Positions 34,425-45,205 of a DNA stretch of 64,000 nt are shown here, piece after piece. The position numbers and the translations under genes are program-made. This stretch comes from Meghimatium bilineatum (Eukaryota; Mollusca; Gastropoda; Stylommatophora; Philomycidae): contig CM067298.1 in NCBI GenBank assembly GCA_034231615.1, positions 65,277,585 through 65,341,584 on the forward strand. Direction: 5' to 3'. The number at the start of each line of letters is the position of its first letter. The first letter of the stretch is position 1. The notes under the pieces are model-generated. The model did no database searches. It was given only the letters and a program-made list of their open reading frames with translations, and had not been told where the DNA came from.

Positions 34425-34754
34425 CTAGGACATAATGATAATACCTTGCTTCATAGCTCTTGTGTATCTTACTGATGACCCATAGAGAATTAAAACAATG
34501 TCAACATTGCGACCAGCCTCCGTTCCACTTCCGATCCGATCCATTTCAGATCTTCGAAGAAATTTTAGATCTCCTTTCATACTCGCGTAAAATAGTAGAA
34601 TAACTAGAATTGTGTAAATTCGGTCACTAACCTCGAGTAAAATGAACGCAATGATCGCTAGCCGCGGATATTCTGAACCGAAAGTCGAAATTATTGCGAA
34701 AAATGTGAGATAAACATAGCAGTGTAACGTACGTATCAAACTGCTGAAATCTTA
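34425..34754 (-). other. Unrecognised 100-codon frame with hydrophobic segments
   Basis: The minus-strand frame is preceded by a plausible acceptor (gtttaagatttcag) and ends with TAG at 34425. It has two hydrophobic stretches (CYVYLTFFAIISTF and LAIIAFILLEV with TILVILLFYA) followed by a charged part (MKGDLKFLRRSEMDRIGSG). This would fit a membrane-protein exon, but frames of this length are expected by chance in 64 kb of AT-rich DNA. Confidence 0.22.
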
Positions 34755-34864
34755 AACATAAACTAAATAGTTGTATTGATCTAAAACAATAGAATACGAT
34801 AATTAGATACCAGAAATATAGCGTGATGCTGTAGAAGATAAATGAATGAAGATGTCTTAGATCT

Positions 34865-35580
34865 TTGATGATGTCTCTAGCAAAACATATAGATTTCGAC
34901 GGTAAAGCGAATAGTTTTATATTGTCTCATACAAATCTAATATATAAATGTAACCAGAGAACTACTTCAAAACGGGATGACGCATATATTGGCAGCAAGC
35001 TATCAACAACAGGAGATTCATCAATAGAAATATCACAACATATAGCACTGGCTGCTAATTCATTGAATAAACTATCAAATATCTGGCATTCAGAAACACT
35101 AAGAAATAACACAAAACTCAAAATCTTCAACTCCTGCATAATTCCAACATTAACATATGGATGCGAAAGTTGGAAAGCAACATCAAAATTAGAACAAAGA
35201 CTACACATCTGAAAATAAATGTCTTGGAAGGTTACTGAATATACGTTGGTCAGACTTCAAATCACACAGTTGTCAGACAAGAATCAAAACAAGAATATGT
35301 ATCACGTATATTAGAAAACGTCGCTGGAATTATACCGGACACACGCTACGAATGTATACCAAAAGACTCCCCTGTCAATTTTGTATGTGATAACCAAAGG
35401 GCAAGAGAAAACAAAGAAGAACAAAAGAAACTTTACGTACAACTATTACAAAATAACGTTTCACCATCGGTATCAGAAACAATGAAGATCTAAAGCAAAA
35501 TGCAATGAAACGAGAGACGTGTAGATCTATGACATCCACCCTATTTTGCGTCTTTGGCCCTAAAGGAATAGCTAACTAAC
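34865..35580 (+). pseudogene. Group B LINE, thumb to C terminus
   Basis: The open frame from 34865 includes AYIGSKLSTTGDSSIEISQH, then ALAANSLNKLSNIWHSETLR and IPTLTYGCESWKA, and shifts near 35205. Afterwards CLGRLLNIRWSDFKS, IRKRRWNYTGHTLRM and CRSMTSTLFCVFGPKGIAN can be read across frames. It closely parallels 11970-12620. The catalytic palm is missing and there are stops and shifts. The minus-strand frame 34927-35208 is antisense. Confidence 0.88.
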
Positions 35581-35623
35581 TGCTGTCAAGTAAGTTGAAC
35601 AGTATAAACAAAATAACGTATTC

Positions 35624-35804
35624 GTTGATGTTTCTATTGCCTACGTTATTTATACTCCTTGATTTTTTTATTACATTATTCTTAGTTGATGTCTACATTG
35701 CTTACGTTATTTATACTCCCATATGTTGTTATTACATTATTGGTAGTTGATGTTTCTATTGCCTACGTTATTTATACTCCTAGATGTTATTACATTCATG
35801 TTTA
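35624..35804. repeat. 61-bp tandem repeat, 3 copies
   Basis: Units at 35624, 35685 and 35745 share gttgatgtttctattgccta, cgttatttatactcc and attacatta. The third ends early. Confidence 0.85.
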
Positions 35805-35869
35805 TATTAGTAGCATTGTATGACGCATATTTGTACAAAAAAAACCACTGTCTCTTTGTTCTATATTTT

Positions 35870-36020
35870 ATATACTTCAATGTGTCAGGCCGAAAGGCGC
35901 AGATATCGCAGCAATGCTGTAAACCATGACACAACGCATTACGTTCTCCGGACTACATCCTGCTAATCTGCAGGAGTTTGAGAACGAACGCAGAAGAAGA
36001 AGAAGAAGATATACTTCAAT
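35870..36020 (+). repeat. SINE-like retroposon, 5'-truncated, perfect target duplication (copy C)
   Basis: The body at 35882-36008 starts gtgtcaggccgaaaggcgca and ends in a gaa repeat. The 12-mer atatacttcaat flanks it exactly (35870-35881 and 36009-36020). It corresponds to the 3' 45 percent of the family. Exact flanking duplication plus 5' truncation indicates LINE-driven target-primed reverse transcription. Confidence 0.93.
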
Positions 36021-36254
36021 TAGTATGGAGTGGGTATTAGGGAACACGTTACGCCGTAGATACGCCGTTTAAGCTCAAGATGTTTTCGTGTTCTTATGTC
36101 TCGGTATATCTTGTTTATAATGAGAACTTATTTGGATATATCTGAGGATTATTTGTTTGAACCCAGGGAGCTATTGCTATCAACTACACTCTACGCAGGA
36201 GTCATGTCACTTCTCTGAGAAGGACGGAATACATACTGGGAATCCGAATACAAT

Positions 36255-36745
36255 GAATAAAAGCGGTTGAGGTTTTGTTGCCTGCAGAAACAGTGTAAAG
36301 TTAGTGGAGAAATCATCTGCATACCCCACTGTCATTTTGATCGTGCGGGTGGAGATAGAGGATAGGGACTTACAGCAGCGCTAAATTGGTTGATAACTGA
36401 TACATCAACACACTGGATAATACTCACAGACTTTCAAAGTATGCTGCGCAAGAAATGCATGATGAGAAAGGGATGGTTTCATCTATTGAGGCTGCCATAA
36501 ATGCATTGAAAATGAAAATGATGTTAGAAAAATACTCAGAACGTACACATACAAAGAATGCTAGATACAGAGTGTTTAGAGGTGTGGGAAGAAAAAGTAC
36601 TCTTTTTTGGAAAGATCGCGTAATCAACACCTGACTGAGACTCTTCAGTCTGCATACACTGATGGCTGCTGGAAGGGAGAGCGGAGTACTTATAGGAGTG
36701 CCAAGTATACTGTGATACTAGTTTCTAATCAAGAATCAAGAATAA
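36255..36745 (+). pseudogene. RNase H-type LINE (group F), decayed
   Basis: Parallel to 62998-63660. The opening aaaagcggttgaggttttgt gives KSG, a stop, GFVACRNSVKLVEKSSAYPT, and the ctcacagactttcaaagtat segment is equivalent to the LTDSQSML box. It ends with ggctgctgg, acttataggagtgcc and tctaatcaagaatcaag. Many stops and shifts. The family domain would remove RNA from RNA-DNA hybrids during retrotransposition. Confidence 0.75.
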
Positions 36746-36829
36746 AGAAAACACAGTAATTAAAAAAAATAGCATACTTGGACAGATACATTAAATGAAA
36801 GGAGAAACTATATGTTCAACAACAGTATA

Positions 36830-37420
36830 CCTGGACAGATACCGCAACAAGTAAATAGTTTACTATATTTTGGATAACTAAAACCTATGACATTTGTCAA
36901 ACATAGGTTATACAGAAAACAGGAATGGCTAACAGTATTATCAATCACATAAGAGCATTTCGGACACCCAAACAAATCTCACACTAAAAATATAAATCAT
37001 AAAGTGTTACATATACTTTATATTAATACATGGTTCAAAAACATGAATAATGAACAAACAAGACGTCTAGACATATGTGATACGTGCATACAAAGAATGA
37101 TACATTTATTTTGTAGAACGATAGAAAAGCGTAGTGACTAGCAATACTGGAAATTTACTGATTATTGTTAATGAATATGCACATCAAAGAAATACAATAG
37201 TTCGGCACACCCTGATGGAGATTTTAATCTAAGGTAAAGTTGAAGGGATGAGGAGAAGAAGTAGACACAAAATAAATATAAAGGAAACATCATGTGATGG
37301 ACAGAATAGTCTATCGGAGTGCACTACTAAGACACGAGATATAGAATTGTGGAGATCGGTGTACCAAAATGTACTGTGTTTTTATAGTTCCTGCAAATTT
37401 ATGGCACCAGTTCTGTGAAC
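36830..37420 (+). pseudogene. Group A LINE, thumb to C terminus, decayed
   Basis: Aligns piece by piece with the intact copy at 47.26-47.85 kb: PQQVNSLLYFG (intact LQQVKQYQYLG), MANSIINHIRAFRTPKQI (MAKSTFNDMRKLLISKQI), IYFILIHGSKT (IYSILMYGSET), HTLMEILI, a stop, GKVEGMRRRSRH, and LSECTTKTRDIELWRSV. At least five in-frame stops or shifts. Only the post-catalytic region remains. Confidence 0.82.
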
Positions 37421-37989
37421 TTTGTCTGATTAATCCATGCTATTTATTGACGGCTGGCAGAAGTATACGAAAAGTGGCCAATAAAAAAATCGTATCATTC
37501 TGATCACCAATGATGAATGACACATTCTGCATGCCCTGTATCTTAAGTATAAACTTTTCGTAGCTAACCATCGATACGGAGACGGCAGATAAATGGGTTG
37601 TGTAGTCTGAGATGGACATACTATGGTACCGAACTCTGGCATCTCAAGATGTGTGGACACGTATTGTCTACCTTTATTTATGTTTACATCAGAAATGCAA
37701 AACTTATGTATACGAGAGTAGTTTTAAATGGCTACGATCTGCCCATTTGACTGTAATACATAACAAACGACATTACATTGTGCACGTCATCCTGATCAAA
37801 TACGCTACAGTATGACAAACATTGGAGACGACTTGCTTAAGAAAAATAACGATGGATCCAGTAAAAGATTTAAGAAATGACACACATCAGAGGACTGGAC
37901 GCACAGTTACACAGTTATCTTCCTTACTAAATCAAGCCAGGCATAGACGATATCGACATTAAGAGTTATCTTTATCGTCATGCTGCAGA
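37421..37989. other. Unassigned DNA
   Basis: No clear gene. The part after about 37840 may be the decayed 5' edge of the next LINE. Confidence 0.4.
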
Positions 37990-38960
37990 ATGTGTATAGA
38001 GAACGGTGCTAGAGAAGATCATGGTAAGATCAATCACCCCTGTTCTCAAAACAGTGGCTTACTGTGTGACACTCTCAGCGAATACAGACCAGATAACACA
38101 GCATATCTGGCGTACGATATCTACGAAATTTTTCAGGTAAATGAAGAGACAGTTATGAGTGCGATAAATTTGGAAGATGCGTATACAAGAGTCACGTCCA
38201 AAGAACTAATACATCTGCAAATTGCTCTCGACATTAACCTGTGTTCATGCTCACACAAGCTACTTTGAAATTGGAATCTTAGACATATCAAAACTATAGC
38301 GCTGGACTGCCACATGGATCCCCAGTGCCACTCGTCATTTTCAACGTCTACACGAGTAAAGTTATACATGTGCAGAAAAATGGTTGGAATATAATTCTGA
38401 CTTACGCAGTCATCAATATCTCCAAGACAGAGACCGTCTGGTGTTAGTTAGTCACAACATACTAGTCACAACATACTAGTCACAACATACTAGTCACAAC
38501 ATACTAGTCACAGACAAATTGCCAGGTTCTACCTGCATGAGCATCAACAAAAACAGGAAGAAGACAATGACATATCTAGATATCACTTCAACATATGTCT
38601 ATCCTATGAGAAACATGTGCACAATGGAGTCAGAAAGATAAGGAGCGTATCAGTGCAGTTAACAGTTATAATTTTCAGAGATGCAAAAATGATCTCTATT
38701 CTTGCTGATGAAGGCAGTATTATTATCTATAATTGACTAAGTCACAGTATAGCTCGCTGTGTGGTAAACGCAGGTAGGTATGCTGAGAGAATTCAGGTTG
38801 AGGAAATGAGGACGGCACTAGGATGCGCTAGGGATACACACTTCAATACTATGAGATTTCTTACAGGTATAAAAACTCTTAATGGCATCAAGTAACAAAA
38901 GTTAAAGAATATTTTAAGGTCGTCATCAATTTTCTTATTCTTCCAGACTACCATCAGACA
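37990..38960 (+). pseudogene. Jockey/CR1-like LINE reverse transcriptase, decayed
   Basis: RT motifs differ from groups A-E: SEYRPDNTAYLAYDIYEIF, then VMSAINLEDAYTRV (motif A, where the family has LDLxxAFD), GLPHGSPVPLVIFNVYTS (motif B, GxPQGSxLSPxLFNxYT) and ILTYAVINISKTET (motif C with the two Asp of YADD lost, about 38400). Post-catalytic pieces are KTMTYLDIT, SYEKHVHNGVRKIRS, MRTALGCARDTHFNTMRFLT and GIKTL. Several stops. The RNase H domain at 39.4-39.75 kb probably belongs to it. Confidence 0.75.
38449..38513. repeat. 14-bp tandem repeat, 4.5 copies
   Basis: The unit tagtcacaacatac is perfectly repeated inside the LINE, just after the motif C remnant. Confidence 0.95.
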
Positions 38961-39054
38961 TTGTCCCTCAAAAAAGCGATGAGTACAAAGCCAAGGGCAG
39001 ACATTGAAAACGATGACTTACAGAAATAAAAGAGTCAACGTAAACAAATATATA

Positions 39055-39175
39055 TGAATCTCACAAAAAGTCTTCTCCAGAGAGGGAGATGGCCATATTT
39101 ATCAAATCCATCTTCTACCTCAAAAAGCAATCTTCTACTCCTGACGCTGCAAGGTATAAAGGGGTATACAGTGAA
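39055..39175 (+). pseudogene. Group C LINE, 3' terminal scrap
   Basis: The sequence ctcctgacgctgcaaggtat followed by aaaggggtatacagtgaa matches the 3' UTR seen at 9.97-10.02 kb (inverted) and 43.47 kb. It appears inserted between the RT and RNase H remains of the Jockey-like element. Confidence 0.6.
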
Positions 39176-39399
39176 ACGAAGAAGAAGATCAGTAACTATT
39201 GCTCTATACAATGCACAAGTAACACGACTTAAAAAGAAGGTCTTGGATGGAAAATGTCGAAAATACCTCCACAGTTTCTGTGAGCATGAAGAAGTAGGAA
39301 GAGTAAAATGGTAGAAGTATCCAAGTAGAAAAGGTTCTCGACATATGTCGTCATGCACATAGGAAAAGAGTGTTGTGATTGGGTTGCTACTAAAACTGA

Positions 39400-39745
39400 A
39401 GACATGTTGCAACAGTTGATCAAGCTGTATTCACATTCACAAGATATAATCATCTATGCAGATGGCTCCGTAATAAAAGAAACAAGCATGTGTGCGTGTG
39501 TGTGTGCGTAGAGTTTCGTCGCCTACCAAAATGGTAGGAAATGTATATAGTAATATATTAAGTAATAGTTTGCAATAACAGTAAGTATGGTAATGAAGAT
39601 AAAGACGATGCAGCTGTTTTCACGTGGGTAATGAAACAACACCCAACACACATATTATTTATACCGGACTCTCAGAGATAATTGAAGTCCATGATAAGAG
39701 TATGAATCATTAACTGGTCTCAGGTCATGGAAGAGAAGAGACAAC
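39400..39745 (+). pseudogene. LINE RNase H domain, decayed
   Basis: The stretch MLQQLIKLYSHSQDIIIYAD, then GSVI, carries the first catalytic Asp in a YADGS box (about 39455). SFVAYQNGRK follows after a (TG)n interruption, then AAVFTWVMKQHPTHILFIPD and SQR with the PDSQ box (third acidic residue), and INWSQVM. The Glu box is not clear. Stops occur. It is the equivalent of the domain at 63.0 kb but from a different subfamily. Confidence 0.75.
39489..39508. repeat. (TG)n microsatellite
   Basis: Short tgtg/cg run inside the RNase H relic. Confidence 0.85.
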
Positions 39746-39949
39746 GACATAATAACTTATGACAAAAACTAATTTATGATGATGTTAGTTCTCAGAACTG
39801 AAACAGAAATTCCGTCTCCATACTGAACATTTTCGCAGAAAAGAACAGACACATGGAGCTGCAATACAAGATTATATAAAGTATTTTTTTCATTGCCCAA
39901 GCAGTACTATAGTAGTTTTTGTTCCATTGCTCAGAATAGACAACATAAT

Positions 39950-40017
39950 AGGCCCACTAGACAAACCACCCGTGAAACAGCAAATATTAGTAGGTGACAT
40001 GCCGTTACATTGATCTA
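39950..40017 (+). repeat. Dispersed repeat, 5' part of the 51.8-kb family
   Basis: The sequence ggcccactagacaaaccacc, then aaatattagtaggtgacatg and ccgttaca, matches 51808-51865. The shortest of the four copies. Confidence 0.7.
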
Positions 40018-40689
40018 TGTTCCATAGTTAGATAGTCAAATAAGAATCACATTGCTTGTGCAGATGTGTGCCTCGCACCCAAGAATGGTACTAATCACAT
40101 CATTCTGGATATTATTCAATCTTTCAGTCTGCGTGTGGCTAAGAGTTATAATTCCCAATGAATCACAGAAACAACCAACCCGTAGTATAGAAGAAATAGT
40201 AACATCTGTTCACTCTGAGCAGCAGCCATTATTCTCATTGATGAATACATACATGTTCATGCCCTTGAAATGATGTGGTCAACATGACCATTGAAACTCA
40301 TACTCATATAAAAAAGCACACCATTATATATTCCATTGTTCTAGTTCTTAGCAAGAGTCTCCCCACACAAAGTAATAATCAGTATTGATGTATTTAAATT
40401 CTGATTATTGAGAGAAACCCAGTTAAAGACGCCGTAAGTTGATTAACTAATGCATGTGAGTGTCTACACGACTCTCCTATGTAAGCGATCTAGCTAACAT
40501 TGTTATTTCTTAACATATAACTCTCGATTTCTACTCTTCCTATACAGCAAAATGTTATCAGCGTTAAAGCAATATTGGTGATAATGAAAAACCTGTAGAC
40601 GTGCGGAGGTTATGACTTGGTGTGGATGCCAACTGGTCTCTCTAGCAGGGTAGCTCAACCCAATGAAAAATAATGTGACTTACTTCGAG
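40018..40689. other. Unassigned DNA
   Basis: Nothing recognised. Confidence 0.4.
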
Positions 40690-40950
40690 TTTCAGAACTC
40701 TATTAAATGCATCTTCAATTTCTATTACTGCAGAACATGTGAGTCGAAACCTTCAAATACATAATGTGCAAATACCGCTGCATTCCACCAGGTCTGCCCG
40801 TTAGGATGATATCCGACGAGCTTTGGTGGTAACTACCTGCTACTCTATAGATACCAATAATTTTCAAGCAACAACCGTTTTAATTAACTTGCCAAGTGTG
40901 TCCTGCATGGATGTCATCCTATATCCCTGCACCAAGTAGCTCTGCGCTAG
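40690..40950 (-). pseudogene. Probable Jockey/CR1-like RT relic
   Basis: Minus-strand pieces LGKLIKTVVA, ENYWYL, LPPKLVGYHPN and EIEDAFNRVLKL resemble RT motifs 1-3 of Jockey/CR1 LINEs (LxKLxExxxxxRL, NxLLxxxQxGFR, xxDxExAFDxV). They are spread over several frames. Tentative. Confidence 0.42.
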
Positions 40951-42004
40951 TCCGCTCGATATTATAGTTGAACAGATATTTGAACAAACTATTGTTGAAC
41001 ATGTATGTTAAATTTCCCCATCCATTTTACTGCTTAAGTTATGATGCCTACTGTCATAATTGTATTGTCGTATAAAACAGCATTGTTGAATTAGACTTTT
41101 GTCAAACTCTACTTTGACAAAAATTGTCAAATTATTTCCTACATTGTTGACATTATTTATAGACAAGACATCCATAATGTAAACCTCTTGTACTTTCTGT
41201 ATAGGAAGTAAGTTGAGTTATTTCAAACATAGCATCGAAACCTAGAACAAATATCAATGCACTATAAACAGAACATAGCACACTGATACTTTCTTCAACA
41301 AAACATACTATAAATAACAATATTGCTGGCATATTCATATTATTATATCATACAACATTCTTTATATTTAGAGTACCCGAACGGACCCTAAAAGTGAACT
41401 TATCAAATGCCTTAACATACAGTGAGTTGCAACCCGCATGTTACTAATATCGTTATTGAAGTACATTTATATTCGTATAATTCATGTTGTTTAATTTCTA
41501 TCATAACATTTCAATGTAGTCAAGTTCGAATTTTAAATAGATGTACAACACATACAGGAAATATTTCAAATTTAATTAGTTACATGATCCACTCGATAAA
41601 AATGTGAAAATTGCACAGTGATTTTCAGCTTTGTCTGACGTACATCATTTTCTATCTAGTGTTATAACATTATATTTATAAATACCTCTATGTGACCGTG
41701 GATCTGGCTATACAGACCTTATAGCTGAATTAATTTGGGCCCCGTTCGTTATGTTTTTTATTAATGCTGGAATTTCAATTAGCCGCCATTTACATACTTC
41801 GAATAATATGTCAAAAATAGACAAGGCCACTCAATAGATTTCACGCAAATCGGAGGATAGTTCATGTTTAAGTTTTATCGAACTGGTCTTCTACACCACC
41901 GACGGTCGAGATGTGACCATATCGTAGGATTTACTTTCAACGTGTTTCAGCTAAGGAGATTGTTGATCTTAAATCTTTTCCGCTGAATCATAAATACTGT
42001 CAAT
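40951..42004. other. Unassigned AT-rich DNA
   Basis: Nothing recognised. Confidence 0.4.
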
Positions 42005-42490
42005 GCGTACTTTCTTACCATCTTCATCAAGTGCCGTCTTCACAACGAATGTTCAACATCAACAGACCTCCAAGATCCCAGGTCTTTTGTCTTGGTGGTA
42101 CGCTCTGCTATACTGTACCTGCCGATCTCGTGATGTTATTCCACAACTTGTATCTCTGTCTACCTCTTTCTCGCATTCCCTCGACTTTATTCTCAAGTAA
42201 TGTCTTCAACAAGGTGTCAATGCCTTTTAATATTTTCAAAATATTTTACGTGTTTGATCTTTATTTCTTTTAATTATTGTTTCTTCATACGAAGCTTTGT
42301 TAGAATATCTTTGTTTGTTTTCTTCTCTTTCCATGAAGTCACCTTATTCTTCTATATATCCACATCTCAAAGACAACAATTCTGATCTCTAGTTGTGTGT
42401 TTATTGTCCGTTTCTGAGCAATACATTAACATAGATGTAGCATTTTATAATACCATATTTAACTTGTTTGTAATGTGTTGAGATGTCAAA
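42005..42490 (-). pseudogene. Group A LINE, thumb to C terminus
   Basis: The minus strand gives MLMYCSETDN, TSWKEKKTNKDILTKLRMKK, KIKHVKYFENIKRH, LENKVEGMRERGRQRYKLWN, NITRSAG and LNIRCEDGT, then a stop and a gatgaagatg tail remnant. These match the intact 46.8-kb copy in order. Stops and shifts at several points. Overlapping plus-strand frames (42003-42385) are antisense. Confidence 0.85.
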
Positions 42491-42689
42491 ATTGTCATCG
42501 TGTCATTGAAAATACATTTACCCATTCCTATTCTCCTTTTAACTTCTTTTTCACATTGACTATCATTTGTGATTATGTTTCCGAGATATTGAAAATATTA
42601 TACTTGTATTTATCCATATATTTTTATGTTTACTATGTATTCTTCTGTAACTTGCTTATTATAATCGTTTAATTAAATTTCCTGTAAAA

Positions 42690-43500
42690 TAACAAGTACC
42701 AACGACGAAGATACCATAAAAGACAAATTGAACGAACTACTCTTTGCAATCGACCATGTATTAATAGCGACATCAGATGAACAATTGCAGAAACATATGA
42801 ACAGACTTCACACACCATGTCAAAAATTCAACATGAAGATTAATATTGAAAAGACAGAAATAATTGCAATATCAAAGAAAGAAAGAAATATCACTATCTC
42901 CACCGACGATAAACACTTTAAACAGGTAAATGAGTTCACCTACTTAGGAAGCATTATATCGAGTGAGGGGAAAACCAGTAAAAAGATACAAAATAGATGC
43001 AACAAAACATACCAGATCCTAGGACAGATAACACGTATTTTTAAGAACAACAATGTAAACATAGACACTAACGTTGATTTATACAAGACTATTATTATTC
43101 CATCAATGTACTATAAGTTTCAAACCTGGACCATGACAGCTCAAGACAAAAGAATAATAGTGACAGCAGAAATTACATATCTACGAAGTATACTTGGAGT
43201 GTTATTAAGAGACAGAATTAGAAACGATAACATCAGACATATAACCAAAACAATACCAGTATTGGAACACATAAACATACAACAGATCAAGTGGTTTTCA
43301 CATGCTTCCAGATTATCATCATATAGCAAGCCACAAATGGTCATGGCACATAGATATATCGGCTGTAAAACCAGAGGCAGACCATGTAAAAGATGGATCA
43401 CAGAAATCAAAGATTTCACAGGAACAAGCGTACAAACAACACACAAGAAGATCATCTCCAGAGAACTCTTCCACCCCTGACTCCGCAAGGTAAACAAGGG
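42690..43500 (+). pseudogene. Group C LINE, post-catalytic ORF2, 250-codon open frame
   Basis: Uninterrupted from about 42690 to the stop at 43480. It opens at the RT motif C region, LNELLFAIDHVLIATSDEQL, where FAID stands where FADD is expected, so the second catalytic Asp is lost. Then KFNMKINIEKTEIIAISKKE, VNEFTYLGSIISSEGKTSK, YKTIIIPSMYYKFQTWTM, TYLRSILGVLLRDRIRND, QQIKWFSHASRLSS, KTRGRPCKRWITEIKDF and ISRELFHP. The upstream RT fingers/palm and endonuclease are missing. Long openness suggests a fairly young copy; it is not functional. Overlapping minus-strand frames are antisense. Confidence 0.9.
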
Positions 43501-43829
43501 TCACTGTGTGTAGATAGATAGATATAATGTCTTTCCAATAATGCTCAAACTATTAGAGGAAAGGTTCATTTCTTTGAGACGAGTCCGTTTAGACAAAAGA
43601 AGCATGTTGCAAAAAAGATTCATTTCCTTGTATCTACAGAGATTATATTTTGTCACGATAAGAAAACTATTAGTTCAAAAAGGCTCAACCGTTGTAGAAG
43701 CCTGTCTTTCTTCATTGTACTACATTTCACTGAACATAGCATCACGTCAACTACTAAGAGTACCACCCATAGCAGGAAATTCGCAGCATCAAACGATAAT
43801 CTACCTAAATCTCCCTCACTGTGATGTGT

Positions 43830-44207
43830 CCTTTACCTTACGTTGTCCTCACTGGCAATCTGAAAAAAAACCCTCTCCCTTATGTGCGAGGTGCACAGCT
43901 TCCTCTAGTGTTAAGACAGTCTTCGATATCATGTGTCCATCGTCGTCATCCTCTGCCTCATTTTTTTTCCTGTAACGTTTCCATTCATTATTAATCTTTC
44001 TAAATCATTGCCTCTTTATATATCCATAGAACCATAATACGCTAGCATGCGTTTTATATAGTTTTGAGGAGCCATTCTTCTTCTATGTTCAGGACTTTGT
44101 GGACGTCTGCATTGTTTCTTCTTTCTGTCCATTAAAGTCTAGGATCTTCCTATAACATTTCATTTCGAATGCCGATATCTTTATTTTCATTTCCAATAGC
44201 ATTATTC

Positions 44208-44210
<3 letters not shown>
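43830..44210 (-). pseudogene. Group E LINE, C-terminal fragment
   Basis: Minus-strand pieces AIGNENKDIGIRNEML, RRNNADVHKVLNIEEEWLLK and LIMNGNVTGKKMRQ, then THDIEDCLNT, correspond to AIKSTMEKKLFVFERKCY, KRTNADVPKDLNIEEDLLLK, LIMEEKVSGNRTRG and TQNIEDLLNM of the 60.06-kb copy. The (TA)n run at its upstream edge may have replaced the rest. The 144-codon plus-strand frame 43541-43975 is chance or antisense. Confidence 0.75.

Positions 44211-44270
<60 letters not shown>
44211..44270. repeat. (TA)n microsatellite, 30 units
   Basis: Uninterrupted TA over 60 bp. Confidence 0.97.
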
Positions 44271-44273
<3 letters not shown>

Positions 44274-44895
44274 TGATTACTAGACTAAAGTAAACATCGC
44301 CAATACTGTTTATTATACATCAGTTACATTGTTATACGTCAATTAAAGTGTTTGAATTTGAAATAGTTTTCAAATTATGTGAAAACGTTATGTTTTAAGT
44401 ACTTTTTTTCGTACCTTTTCTGCAATAGTCCTTTTTAATAGATTTTTGATATATTTATTAAACACAAATGAGATACCACCAATTTCTTGACAATTTTGGA
44501 CATCAGGGTGAAGTGGGTTAAACATTGGCACACATTGTTGACGTAATTTATTGACAGGTCCCAACCGGATAAGAAAACAAGATAATGACGTAGCATGATA
44601 AGTTGAAAATACAATGTACTGAGATGTTAATACAACTTGAAGATAAATCGACGGACTGACGAACTTAATGACAGCTGTTAAACATGCCACAATTCTTTCG
44701 GTTCTCTGAGCGACATTCTGCCATGAATGTAAGAACATACTCAGAAGAAGAAGACCACACTGACGATGTCACTGACGAAGCTGCTGAGAACATATTTAGA
44801 CTGTCAGGCCTCGTAAGTGAAAATCTCACATATACAGAATAAGGTGGTCATAATGGGTCCAGTAAGAGTTGAGCTCTAGCTGAGTGCTGCATAGC
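44271..44895. other. Unassigned AT-rich DNA
   Basis: Nothing recognised; the 116-codon minus-strand frame at 44388-44738 has no family resemblance. Confidence 0.4.
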
Positions 44896-45205
44896 TGACA
44901 CAGAATATCGCCCGTGTGTTGCCGGGACCCGAAAGGGGAGCAAAGAATAGCAACACTTTACTTTCCACGCCTGTCGTAAAAGGCGACTAAGGATGTTATG
45001 GGATGGAGTTGGCTGTCCCATCCCATATAGGGTAAGTGACCCAAAGCCATGCTGAAGTCGGATGTGTCAGGCCGAAAGGCGCAGATATCGCAGCAATGCT
45101 GTAAACCATGACACAACGCATTCCGTTCTCTGGACTACATCATGCTAATCTGCAGGAGTTTGAGAACCAACGCAGAAGAAGAAAAAGAAGAATGACACAC
45201 AATAT
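44896..45205 (+). repeat. SINE-like retroposon, full length with target duplication (copy B)
   Basis: The body at 44909-45192 (284 bp) begins cgcccgtgtgttgccg, the same 5' end as copy A. It continues through ccacgcctgtcgtaaaaggc, gatgttatgggatggag, ggctgtcccatcccatatag, gtgtcaggccgaaaggcgca and aatctgcaggagtttgagaa, and ends in a gaagaagaaaaagaag tail. It is flanked by tgacacagaatat (44896-44908) and tgacacacaatat (45193-45205), 12 of 13 identical. The shared 5' end in two independent insertions argues for a SINE rather than a random LINE 3' end. The promoter type is not identified. Confidence 0.92.

Noticed and set aside
39035..39412. 125-codon minus-strand frame
   Set aside because: Overlaps a plus-strand LINE 3' scrap and has no protein family resemblance.
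43541..43975. 144-codon plus-strand open frame
   Set aside because: Its second half is antisense to a group E LINE fragment; low-complexity Ser and Phe runs.
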